Origin: Caprella mutica
Lineage: Eukaryota > Arthropoda > Malacostraca > Amphipoda > Caprellidae
DNA length: 64,000 nucleotides
Direction of reading: 5' to 3'
Assembly (NCBI GenBank): GCA_947561585.1
Contig: CANNZV010000341.1
Coordinates: 309,629 to 373,628, forward strand
This document shows, piece after piece, positions 22,642 to 33,779 of this stretch. The position numbers were made by a program, and so were the translations under genes. The first letter of the stretch is position 1; every line of letters begins with the position of its first letter. A model generated the notes under the pieces. It was not told the origin of the DNA. It searched no databases and saw only the letters and a list, made by a program, of their open reading frames with translations.

Positions 22642-22950
22642 ATTTTCCAATTAATTTCTACGTTTATATGTAATTATTGGAGAGTCTTTTGAGAATTTTG
22701 GCCATTTTAGAGAGAAATTTGAAAATCTTTGGAGAGAAATTGTCCCAAAAATTGAATATCTGAAGACTAATTGTGCATGCTTCGTAGACTGGCTTATTGG
22801 TGTATTTTTTCTCCTTTGAAAATAATATTGTGGCAAAGCTGTTAAATTTTTAGCTACTTATTCTTATGTTTTGATTAATTTACGGAGGATAAATTTGGGA
22901 TGTGTTGGTGGATCAGCCAAATTACTGGAAATTATAAGTGGATTTTTTCA

Positions 22951-25560
22951 TTTTTTTGAAAAAGTCAGTTTTGTTTCTTTTACCATAATTATTAACTTTT
23001 GAGAGTTGAATATCGATTATCATTTGAAAGTTGTGTGTAAAATAAGAGACATCTTTAACAGTTTATTGATGTCACTAGTTATTATTCCTTAATTTTGTGG
23101 TAGTATATTAGAAGTTTATAGCTATGTAAAGATATTGAAACATAATTTTTTACTCTAAAAGTTAATTCAAATGTTCTATTTCAGACAGCTGTCCTTTTCT
23201 TGACGTTGGGAACAGGTGGAGCTCCACAACGGAGTTTGGATGTGTAAGCTCTTTACAGTGTTTGTAAGTGTTTTTTCTCCAAATACAATTTAATAGATTC
23301 ACTTTTATTGATATAATTTCTTTATTCACATTACTTTTACTGTGAACATTTAGGAATAATTTTCTATATTTACTTTGAACGGATGAAAAGATCTCTCAGA
23401 TTTCTTATTCTTAGTTTATTGACAGTAAAATTAAAAGGAAATATTGTACTGGTGTTTTTAGTAAGAAAACATGCTTTTAACTTCTACAATGGAATTGGGG
23501 GTGATTATACTAGCTAGATTAGATCTTTTTTTTAGCTATCTGAATATATTTATTTTTCCTGTTATGTAGTAGCTATGTATGACAAACGGATTTTAATCTA
23601 TAATTGGATATTGATGTTTGTAATCGTTTAAATTAATTTTGATATTCTCTTTCAGATAGCTAGATTACTAGCTACCTAGTTAAGAAGGCTAACTAACAAG
23701 AACAACTATCGATGTGTCATCACACAGCAGCAATTCTCAAAGGTGAATGAGTCATATTTGAATGAAATATTAAATTTAAATGGAAATTATTAACTTTATG
23801 ATATAACTAATTTACTTCCATTATATCTTTTTCCTATTCCGTCATTGAAAATTTGTTTGTTCGTATCAATTTTTTTTATAGCTATCATTGGTAGAAATAG
23901 TTAGTTGCAGTAGCAGCTAATTGCATATTTGACATACTGATATAATTATTTCCTTTTCTTTCCTAACAGTCCCAGGCGGTTTAGCAGAAGAAAACTAGCT
24001 GGATTTTGCCGAGTCCTCACACAACTATCGCTCTGAAAGAGTTTCTTTTCTGTATCCATAGTGTTTTCTCTCGCGATATTTTCGAGTGCCTTTATTGCCT
24101 ATTCATGTTGCTTTCAAAAGCAATGAGTTTGATTAACTGACCACTGCATATATTTTAATTCTCAGCTTTTGCAGAGGATTGATTGAATTAGAACAGTAGC
24201 TACTGCTAAGAAGGCCCCCTGCCAGAAGAAGCAAACCTTTTTAAATAATTAGAAAATAGCATTTAAATTAGCTATATTTAATGTCCATTGGTTTTAAACA
24301 ATTGGACGTAGCTATAATAATTTTAACAAGACTTGATATTTATCATGCTAAATTGAACTATCAATATTTTGTCAGTTAATTATGTCGTTAGTTGCAGATA
24401 CATTAAAATAATAGACAAAATATGTTGGAAGGTATACTGATAAATTCTCTCTTTATATCCATAGAGTATTATACAATTTCTCAGATATTCAAACTAACTA
24501 ATTGGTTATTCATTTGACCAGAAACTATAGCTGCATTTTTATTGTGAACAGAGTTGAGAATATATAAGTCTAGTTAGTTAAAGTTTGAACAACTCATTTT
24601 CGTACTAATAGCTTCGCTCTGTACAGTTATTTCCTATTTAATTTGATAATATAAATTACAGGTTCTTTTGACTTATTTTTTAATTGTTTCTTTTTCAATT
24701 CTATTCAGTATTTTTGGATTTTTTTCCATGTCTATTGATTTAGCTATTTATAAAGCACAAGTTTTTCAAAATAGAACTTTGAAGTACAATTACATTTTAG
24801 ATTTCATAAATAAAGGGAATTAGTTTTTATATATATTAATAATGCTTTCACGGCTCTGCTGTCTGCAAGCCTCTTCTTTCTTCTGTTTATTTTTGAGCCA
24901 AGCTATTCAGGGGATGAACATACACCTTACGTATGTCTTCAAGCCATCAGTCTTTTTGTTGATCTGGGGAAAAAAGTAGGGTAATTGTTAACTTACGTTA
25001 GGTATATATGCATCTGTGCAGTGACTTTTTAAAAGCATTTCACCAGTATTTTTTCATCACTTATTAAAAAATTCAATAAAGTAATTAACTTTATGGTTTT
25101 TGAAAGACAAATAGTTACTATTTAATTAAATTTTGATATAATAGTCTAAATGTCATATTTACATTTGTTTATCACTGAAGCAAGTTTAAAATAAAGCCCC
25201 CCTAAATACATATATCTAATATATTTCCAGTTTCAGTGATATTCTCAATCTATTACTTCAATGCTGATATATGTGTAATTCAATGCCCATTCCCCCTGCC
25301 AGGTCATTAAACAATCATGAAGTGTGCAGTACAACAAACTAGCGGATACAAAAAACTACATTACGGCTATCTTTGACCAAAAAGCGTGAAAACTCGAGTT
25401 TTTCAAAGATCTCAATCCTTCAATAATACATAAGAAAAAAATAACTTTAAACCCTCATATCTCTAAAAATATTAGTTTCTACAAAAAAAAAACGGTTTTG
25501 ATTTTCGGATTCTATGGACAAAAATACAGATAAATAAAGTAATGTGAATTAAATTTGGTG
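22951..25560. other. Intergenic; several exon-like segments on the plus strand
   Basis: Three segments have good splice-like borders on the plus strand: 23185-23243 (TTTCAG| ... |GTAAGC), 23656-23742 (TTTCAG| ... |GTGAAT) and one starting at 23970 (CTAACAG|). None carries a shared long reading frame, so if real they would be a non-coding transcript. The rest is AT-rich. At 25283-25377 lies one copy of a dispersed repeat (ATGAAGTGTGCAGTACAACA) also found at 35.8, 51.3, 52.8 and 56.9 kb. Confidence 0.25.
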
Positions 25561-25583
25561 GGGGTCGTCAAAAGGGAAAGATC

Positions 25584-27993
25584 TCATAATTCCTGTGAGG
25601 TGTGAACTGTTATGTCGTTGTAGTCCTCAGCCTCAGTAGGTTTGGTGCTGGTGGTTTTCCTTCCTGTGGAAAGAATTGTATTATCATTTTATTGAAGTTA
25701 AAAATATTAAGGTAGCTAATGTAATCAATAAATCAGACCTAGGTGATTTATCGATTAATAGAGAATTGTATCAATAAATTAATTATGACTCATCACGAGA
25801 TTTCTTTAGAGTAGCTGTTTAACTGGAAGAGAGGATGGTAAAAGGATTAGTTTTCAATATTATGATAGAAAAATGTGTTAGCAAATTATTGTGTGCATTT
25901 AGTTTGGAACACAAATTACTAGAGACTAGCTGATTATGCTTACCACTGTCTGTGCGTAGCCTCTTCGGTGCTGAAGAAGGTACCTGCATGTGGCTCTGAA
26001 AATAAGAATAGAAAATTAACTTTTTTTTTCATTATTATTTGCGAAAAATGTTGGAAGTTATCTATCAGAAATTGAAGGAGATTACTAGAGAATCAGATAT
26101 GAACAACCTAATTCATTTCACATAAGGTGATGTAGTTTCGTACCTCGTACAGCAGCTATGTCCACTTCTAATTCTCCAATAGTGAATCCGTCTAAGAGAG
26201 AGAGAGATAATTGTTATAACTTATAAGCATTAGAAATATTTTGGATGAAATAACAGTTATGAGTTTATCCTTTTGTTAAAAATAGGGTACAATTTCACTC
26301 ACCAGGGGATGGTGGCGCCCTCTCTGGATGAGGTGAGCCGGGTTCAGCAACCACCTTGTTTGATGGACATTGTTCTGAAAATACATATAATCTTTTGAAA
26401 TTCTACCAAAAGTAAGTAATTCAATAATTAGTTATTTATAACCCTGTTCTAAATTGTAACTTTTGTATCAAATTGTGAACAAAGAATAGAAACTTACCAC
26501 CATCTGTGAATCTGTACATAACGCCCCTTGCTGGTGCATCCTGGGATACAGAAGCTGTAGTTGGTGCTGGAGGAACATCTGCTACTACTTCGGCCACTTT
26601 GGTTAAATTGAGGGGCATTTCGGGCCAGATGGATGAAATGGGGGGCTCTCTGCCCCTGTTTAGGATTTTGCCCTTTTCATCCTAGAAAATAATAGTTAGA
26701 ATAAATAAAAGTTTTGATGACAAAGGGCATGTTGTTATGTTTCATGAACAACTACGAAACTTACCATCCGGCCACGTAGAACTCTATCCCCTTCTCCTTG
26801 GCCTCGGTGAAGAGTAGAGGAGGATATTTTTGCTGGTCTTAGATTTCCCTTTGGTTTCTGTAATTGAAAGAAATGTTATTGGTACAACAATTCTTATACA
26901 ATGTAACAAAATAATTTGAAGTGACTTACGGTCAAGATGCCAGTCTCTATAAACTGTTGGCCGAAGGAGAATGACTGGTGGGATAGTTGCTGGTTAATTC
27001 TCTCCACCGTCAAGATGGCCACGAGGTTCCTAGGGCTCTTGACGGCGGAGATCTCAACACTGGGGCATTTGACGTCGGCTCCATGCTGCCCGTCACAAAA
27101 GTTGTGCAGACAGTTGGGAGTGAGGGTGCATCTATCCATGATTAGTGAGGTCTGTTTGAGTAAAGATATATTAATTAATGCATAAAATTTAGCAATGGAA
27201 TTAACATTGTGCATATAGAAAGGCACCTTATATAGAAAAAATAGTTACCTTGAACAGGAATGACTTTGTGCTAGGGCACTCGGGAGTGAAATCCTGCAAC
27301 AATGTCTCCGCTCCACTGCCAGCCATTTCTAGGGAAGAAGACTGCTTCATCATAATCCGTCTTCATCATGTCGACGCCTTTGAGATAAAAAAATAAATGT
27401 TAGAACTTAGAATTGAGAAATGATATATTTTAATTGATTTTGTGACGATGTTAAGTAAAGTTACCGTATAGGTTGCCCATTAATTTTATCGGCTCGAACA
27501 GGATGAACTGCTTCCCACGGTATTTTAGGGAAGCAGAAGGACACAGCTTTTTCGTTTCTTCTTGGCTTCCGGTGATTAAATAGAAATCTCTCCCGGTTGG
27601 GAGCTCTCTGTTAAAGGAAGAAAATAAATTAACGTTTATATGTTGGATTAATTGTAAAACTATAGATATATTGAAATTGAACTTACCGGAAGAAAAACAG
27701 CCGATCGTAAGTACTTAGCGTATTTTTTTGTTTTTGTAATAGTTGAATTTTTTAACTCTGAGTAAAATGGCCTGTGAGAAAAAAGAAATAGTCAATTTCA
27801 TATAAATAAATGATATAATCATAAATCGAAGTAATGAGTAGCGAGTACTAACTTCGATGTATGTGCCCATCATTACTGTCATTGGCGACAGTGAGGATAT
27901 CGTGATGGCTGTGCACTCCTTCTTTAATAGAAGGATTGCCTTGCCGTAATTATTCTCCTCGAGGAACCCCTCCACTGTGTAGTCGTCGTCCAT
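25584..27993 (-). CDS. Uncharacterised multi-exon protein gene
   Basis: On the minus strand a run of short open segments is joined by consensus splice sites and compatible phases: 27993-27853 (ATG directly after CAG), 27771-27687, 27607-27465, 27328-27249, 27151-26930, 26857-26765, 26681-26498, 26374-26303, 26191-26144, 25995-25944 and 25663-25584 (stop). Introns are about 80-280 bases. The exon at 27151-26930 encodes 74 residues with Cys/His spacing CTLTPNCLHNFCDGQH, possibly metal-binding. Later exons are Pro/Ser/Arg-rich, and one frame near the end gives APKRLRTDSGRK, a possible nuclear signal. Two points are unsure. Exon 27771-27687 stays in frame with both neighbours only if an A7 run (about 27722-27728) had one more A. 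The donor at 26144 or 26150 decides the C-terminal frame. A strong-context ATG at 27326 would give an intact product of roughly 270 residues without the first three exons. I do not recognise the family. Confidence 0.65.
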
Positions 27994-28555
27994 CTGAAAA
28001 TATTGAACTGATACCTATAAATTGTGAAAAAACTAGTGAGTAACCTGTATAATACATACATAGAGAATACTCAATACAGCGACTATCTGCATTCAAAAAA
28101 CCACTTACAGTCAGCAGCAGTGGCTAAAGTGAATGCTATAAAGATTAATTGAAACGTTATTAGACGTTAATTTAATTGTAATTAAATGATTCAATATTAG
28201 GTTAGAGCTGTCAGCTTAATAATAATTAAATGAATTTTAAGTATTAAGAAATTATTTTAAAGCATTTTTGCACATACAATGGATGTTTCAGAGGCTGGTA
28301 AACTAGAAGCTTTTTTTAGAGCACTATTTAAAAAATAATTGAGCCAAGCTGATTTTGAGTCAGTTGTGAAGATTACTTATGAATTAATTTAAAATTCTAA
28401 GCCTAATTCTTATGATATTTGACCATTTGAAATGTAAGCCAATCAATTGTCTTTAACTGACATACTCTGTAACATGCTGCACAAACCATTTTGAAATGCT
28501 AAAAAAGGTGAATTTAATTTATATCATAAATCTAGTAGATAAAAAAGGACATAAC
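27994..28555. other. Upstream flank of the uncharacterised gene
   Basis: A possible 15-base micro-exon lies at 28109-28123 on the minus strand (TTTAG| ... |GTAAGT), in the right place to precede the ATG exon. The remainder is AT-rich without open frames. Confidence 0.25.
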
Positions 28556-28760
28556 TAGGGTTGTGACAATATGCGTTCAAAATTATAGATCTCGAAAATA
28601 TTATAACTGAAAATTGAATGGGGATCTTTTTTGGAATTAGGGCACATTGTATTTGCCGATTAATTTGCAAAGAATAAACAGATACAGGTATCATATATAC
28701 AAGGCTACGACATATTGATTGAGAATGCTAAATAAATTATCCGTCTGTTTAAACCATCAA

Positions 28761-29068
28761 CATGCAAACAATATTTGAACTAGCAAGAAAAGTGCATACA
28801 AAAGAAGAAGTAGTGAAAACGATTCTGCAAAAATGGACATTCTATGAGATTGTGCCTATCTTCTTTTCCACCTTATTGGCGTTGTAACAAAGAGGGCGAC
28901 AGACTGAAAAGGGGCTTAAGAAGCGGTACTTGGTTGGAAAATTCAAACTCGCCATTAGAAACTATTGTTTATTTTGTGTATTGTTGGTGTCACAACTTAA
29001 CTACGACTGTTTTTTGTAGGGAACAACTACAAATGCAAAGCGAAGCCATAACAGACTGGACGGCGTAA
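28761..29068 (+). pseudogene. Merlin (ISXO2-like) transposase fragment
   Basis: Translation starts plausibly at 28761 (MQTIFELARKVHTKEEVVK), and after a one-base shift near 28830 it continues as RLCLSSFPPYWRCNK, RGLRSGTWLENSNSPLETIV, YFVYCWCHNLTTTVFCREQL and ITDWTA to a stop at 29068. This is the N-terminal part of a Merlin transposase, in which a degenerate zinc ribbon precedes the catalytic DDE domain. The catalytic domain is absent. The frameshift and truncation make it inactive. The Cys ligands are partly lost (CNKEGD in place of C..K.C). Confidence 0.75.
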
Positions 29069-29235
29069 TAAAAATAAAGATTTGGTTATGCAGCTGTATA
29101 AAGACATTGCAGACTTTTATCTAATAAATAATTAATTTTTATGTTTTTTTTATTGTATTCGTACTAATCCTTAACTTAACCTTGTATATATGATACCTGT
29201 ATCTTTTTATTCTTATTTATTCAATGTGCCCTAAT

Positions 29236-30131
29236 CAGAGATGGGCGAAAAGTACATCGAAAGTACTTAAGTACTAAGTACAAGTACTCGTAAATCAATG
29301 TACTTGAAGTAGTTGCCCAAGTACTCAAATAAAAAAGTACTTCCAAAGTACAAGTACCAAGTAATTTTTAAAGTACTTTCAAGTACCAAGTACATTTACT
29401 ATACAATTTAAAAACTAATAATTTATTCTGTTAACTCTTATAGTACATCATCACAGTGACTATTTTCTCTGATAGTACATCATCACAATGATTCTTTTCT
29501 CTGATAGTATATCATCACAATGACTCTTTTCTCTGATATAGTACATCATCACAGTGACTCTTTACTCTGATAGTACATCATCACAGTGACTCACTGTACA
29601 CGTCCACACGCTTATAATTCGTCAATGTGTTTGGTAAATATTGGTTGTGATATCTAGGTATCACAAAATAATTATATTCAATGTACTTAAATTGGTCAAT
29701 ATAACTCATAGTATGTCAGAATATATAAATATTCACCGTCACATAAAAGTATACAATGTCTTACAGTCTTAGTTTTCGATTCTACTGTTTGACAAAGTTT
29801 TCAATTTTACTGCTTGACAAACAATTTTCAACATGTTGGACCTCTTCAAACTCTAGTTTTTATCCAGTTGCTGTAAATACAGTTTTGATGAAAAAAAGAA
29901 TTAATTTTGTAGAGATTTTAAAACTAATCTTTTAAAATCTCTTGACTGAAAGGAAAAAATGTACTTTGCAAAGTACTTTTTACTTGGAAAGTAACAAGTA
30001 ATTGTAAAAAGTACTTCTAAGTAATTATTCAAAGTACTTTTTAGAAAGTACTTCAAGTAGTACTTGAAGTACTTACTTGTTACTTAGTACTTTTACTTGG
30101 TACTTGGGAAGTACTTTCCCGCCCATCTCTG
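29236..30131. mobile_element. Non-autonomous hAT element, TSD GCCCTAAT
   Basis: It begins CAGAGATGGGCG and ends with the complement CGCCCATCTCTG, flanked by a perfect 8-bp duplication GCCCTAAT (29228-29235 and 30132-30139). Both subterminal regions are packed with AAGTACTT and AGTACAAGTA motifs, likely transposase-binding sites. There is no transposase. It lies inside the Merlin element and so is the younger of the two. Confidence 0.9.
29442..29595. repeat. 32-bp minisatellite, about five units
   Basis: The units read GTACATCATCACAGTGACTC followed by TTTTCTCTGATA, with a few substitutions. The array lies within the hAT element. Confidence 0.85.
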
Positions 30132-30269
30132 GCCCTAATTCAAAAAAAGATCCTTGAATGGTTCTAAACCAGCGGTATATAGTATTAAACACCATTTCAG
30201 GACTTTTCGTTTATATATTTTTCGGGATCTATGATTTTAACCGCATATTGTCATAACCCTAGACATAAC

Positions 30270-30876
30270 ACTAAGTGATGTTTCATACAAAATTCTAGTA
30301 GATATTTGAACATTTAAAAATTAGAATTTCAAAATTCTATTCTCTAGAAATTGTAGTAAATATACCAGGTTACCAATTAACGTTTGTTTCAAGCGATTAC
30401 TAGAAAGTGTAGCGAATAATTATATAGTCCTATCCCCATTTTATAGCGCATGGTATATACTGCAATGCTAATTTAATATTGACATATAATAGTTAATAAG
30501 CTATATACGTGTTTAAACTTTTAACCCCTTTCGCTGTTGAAAGTCGGATTTTTTTAGAGTAGCAAGTTATTTGCGGTTCACTAACAGACTGCCGCCTCTA
30601 ATTGAAGAAATATATAAAAATGATAAATTCACAGTACTTTCAAAATTAAAACAATACATTTTGTCTAAAGTGATACGAAATTAGTTAAAATGGGATACAA
30701 TTATTACATGTTTACTGGAGAAGCCGTCAGGAGCGAAAGGATTGAATACAGTATATTATTTATTGATTTATATTTGCTAAATGCTCATTTACTTTCTAAA
30801 ACTAATAATAAATTTGGCTCTGCTACGGTACTTACGGTGGATACGCTAAGAAAGGACACACTGTCTCACTGAGTAT
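30270..30876. other. Intergenic, one short open frame
   Basis: A 60-codon plus-strand frame at 30690-30872 starts in good context (AAAATGG) and lies downstream of a TATATAAAA at about 30610, but it has no recognisable motif. I do not call it a gene. Confidence 0.3.
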
Positions 30877-30885
30877 AGGATGTAG

Positions 30886-31834
30886 GGTGACCGGAGAATT
30901 CGCCATGGGAATTTTCGCCGTTGGAAAATTCGCCGTTAGGAAGATTTGCCGTGAGGAATATTTAAATAATAATGTAACTGAATATATTTATTTCTATTTA
31001 TGTTAATAACTATATGGAAATAATATATGACTAAACATATTATATTCCTATATATTCCTCATATTACGTTAGAATCGCAGTAACGAATGTTTTTTTATGG
31101 ATTCTAAAATAGAAATGAATGGAATTTTGGTTTAGAGATATTGCATACACTCACAAGAGAGATATTTTAAATGTAGCATTCTTATCAGTGTACTACCTTG
31201 AAATATTTGTGCCATGCACAATAATTCAGATTTCAAGAGGTAAACCGTACAATGTAATACCGAATAAAAAAAAAAATAATTAGGTAGGTATGAAACCATC
31301 AATAACTCGGAATTGTACAATAATTAAAAAAGCTTTATCTTAAATTCACAGCATTAAATACACAGGAACACTTTAACACATTTAAGAGGAAGTGATGCAA
31401 ACCGACTAGGATTACCCCAAAACACAGCTGACTATCACTAGTGATCATATTCATCTTTACTGAACATTTTTTTAACAAAGAAATTAGCTTCGTCTATTTA
31501 GCCAACCAATCAAAACACTCAGAATGTTATACAGCGACCTCACGTGACACAAAATTATACGATTATAACATAAATTTTTAGCTTCATAGTTTCATCAGAT
31601 ATACAATATTACATAATCACCTACAATTAATATTTACAATTATAAATTCTTATATTAATTATTTAACAAATTGGTTTACTTTACAATTATCAATATTTTT
31701 TATAAATACTTATGGGCATTTGAATAGTTATGTCATCTATAATTTCTTCATCACGGCGAATATTCCTCACGGCAAATTTTCCCACGGCGAAAATTCCTAC
31801 GGCTAAAATTCCCACGGCGAAAATTTCTAGAACC
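30886..31834. mobile_element. Foldback-like element T1 (arms of GGAAAATTCGCCGTTA units)
   Basis: A perfect 9-bp duplication AGGATGTAG lies at 30877-30885 and 31835-31843. The left end is GGTGACCGGAGAATTCGCC and the right complement is GGTTCTAGAAATTTTCGCC. Each arm is four to five tandem 15-16 base units around GGAAAATTCGCCGT, in opposite orientation on the two sides. The interior of about 800 bases is AT-rich with no coding frame. The 9-bp duplication with repeat-built arms recalls foldback or Mutator-like elements. No transposase is present to decide. Confidence 0.85.
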
Positions 31835-31843
31835 AGGATGTAG

Positions 31844-32681
31844 CACCGTGCCGTGCAAACGTTTCAGAATCTGCAATCGAAATGGTTTCGTCTCTGATGC
31901 CAAGTGTTGCCGTAAGCTTTTGTTCAATGGTTCGAAATTTTCTAAAAACTGAAAATCTTAATTTTCGATAGAAAGCTGAAATTGCATTTCCAGCATTTTA
32001 GAAAGTTGTGGCTTGTTGCACAATTTAACCATTTATTCGTCTCACTATTGGAAAATGCAGTTGGGGCTTCATCCCTGGGGTCACTCATGGACCTTTGACA
32101 CTATTTAAGGCCTGATTGCACCGTATAATATATGATCCATTCATTACTAATAGAGACTTTGTGATTTTTATTGGATAAAATTATTATGTTATAATTAAAT
32201 TATTATCTTTAATAAACAAATACATTCATTGCATTGAATATATCGACTGCAGAAAGTGAAAATATTTAAATAGAGTGAATAGGAATAAAAAGTAAAACAC
32301 GAAATTTCGATGAGGCTATTCTTATTTTAAATCCATTCATAAAATAGTTGGCCTTAATAAATAATAGTTGGCCTTAGCCAATCTTAGCCACGAGAAAAAG
32401 AATCTCGTTATCATGTCGCAAGTAGAAAGAGGTTGAGAAACATTTAGATTTTACTGTTAACCTAAAGATGAGCGATGATTACATGTAAATATAGCATTAC
32501 ATTGTATACTTTTTTTCACAAAAAGCTACTTAATATATATTATATGAACTAAATTATAAAAATTAAAAGTATAGATTTATTTATTTTTATATGGTTATTG
32601 TTTTTCACGAGATCTATTGCATGTCTACTCGAAACTAAATACGTAAAGCATACACAGAGAATCTATGGTTGTCACTGTATA
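31844..32681. other. AT-rich spacer; nothing recognised
   Basis: The spacer holds only short random frames and no structure I can support. Confidence 0.5.
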
Positions 32682-32689
32682 CTTGTCAT

Positions 32690-33731
32690 GATGCACGGAC
32701 AAAATGCTTAAGGACAAATTGCCTACGGACAAAATGCCTAACAGACAAAATACCTAACGGTCAAAATGCCTAAAATGCATTGAAACTTATTCCAAATATG
32801 GAAATTGTAGACAAAGATTTAAAATAAGTGAGACCAAGTGGAAAGAAAGAATTTGGCCTCAGTGAGAGTTTATTAAATCACTGTCACATTGGGTATGAAC
32901 ATTTGTAACTCAGCTTGCTTAGTGTAAACACCCTCTTTCTTCATTTAATTGCATTTGTGATATATCACTGAAATGTTTGTTCTATTTATAAAGTCGCTCG
33001 AAAAAATTAATCTTCCAATACTTTGCCTTTTTATTAGTAATCTACAATCATCTTGTTCTATATTCGTTTTTTTAAAAAGACATCTATAATTATCTTATTT
33101 TGTTGTTCTCATTTTTTTAAAGATATATATAATCATCTTATTCTATTTTTTTTGTTGACTATTGCTTATTCTTTTAGATTGTTATAGTCATCTTCCATCT
33201 ATAGTGATGTTTATATAAAGTTGCTTTTGAAATTCTAAAGAAAATTGAGTAATTACAATGTTTATACATGTAAGTTAGTACTGACATGCAATTAACTACT
33301 CTGGTAGTAAATAACTTGCCGATATTTGTTTTATTTAAATACCTTTATAGTATTAGAAGTTCCGATGGAAAAAAATACATTATTCTTTAAGAGATGTAGT
33401 ATATTTTTTCTTATGTTTTACATAAATTATAAAAATATTATTTGATGTTTAGTGATAAGGTTTATTAAAATATAATGTATTCTGTTCTTTATTTACCAAT
33501 AATTATCCCATTACAGATATCACTTCAATGATTACTAGTCGGCCCTTCTATTTAGATATGGAGTTAATTCTTTTATTCACTTTGCAACAATCTTTTACGT
33601 CATTATTTAACAATTTTTATTTTCTATATTTATATATTTTGTACATTAGACATTTTATCCTTTAGGTATTTTGTAGATTAGGCATTTTATCCGTTAGGCA
33701 TTTTGTCCTTTAGGCATTTTGTCCTAGTACC
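32690..33731. mobile_element. Foldback-like element T2 (GGACAAAATGCCTAAC units)
   Basis: The left arm has four to five units like GGACAAAATGCCTAAC (32696-32770). The right arm (33650-33731) has the same unit in reverse and ends, on the complement, GGTACTAGGACAAAATGCC. The flanks CTTGTCAT and CTTGTTAT give an 8-bp duplication with one mismatch. The interior is AT-rich. Its right end is only 49 bases beyond the SLC5 stop codon, so it probably lies in that gene's 3' UTR. Minus-strand AATAAA hexamers at 33572-33577 and 33488-33493 lie inside it. Confidence 0.82.
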
Positions 33732-33779
33732 CTTGTTATTCTAAATTATTTATAAATTTTAAAAGATCATGGAATGATA

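Larger units (their letters stand above)
19708..22950. repeat. Block of diverged, partly inverted interspersed repeats
   Basis: Related sentences recur in both orientations, for example GAATTAATTCCTATATTTAC (at about 20310, 20350, 20850 and 20900) and words with GGTGGAATTTTT. A stretch at about 19975-20100 (CTCTCCAAAGATTTTCAAAT) recurs inverted at about 22670-22800. No protein is encoded. The block looks like several overlapping copies of one AT-rich repeat family plus the two TIR elements listed separately. Confidence 0.55.
28556..30261. mobile_element. Merlin-like DNA transposon, TSD GACATAAC
   Basis: Inverted ends TAGGGTTGTGACAATATGCG and TAGGGTTATGACAATATGCG are flanked by a perfect 8-bp duplication GACATAAC (28548-28555 and 30262-30269). 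The TIR homology extends further inward. The left half carries a fragment with the zinc-ribbon and start of an ISXO2/IS1595-type transposase, which identifies Merlin, and 8-9 bp duplications are typical of that superfamily. The element lacks most of the transposase gene. A hAT element (29236-30131) was later inserted into it. Confidence 0.85.

Noticed and set aside
30690..30872. Small 60-codon gene with good start context
   Set aside because: No homology or composition signal; one frame of this size is expected by chance in AT-rich DNA of this length.
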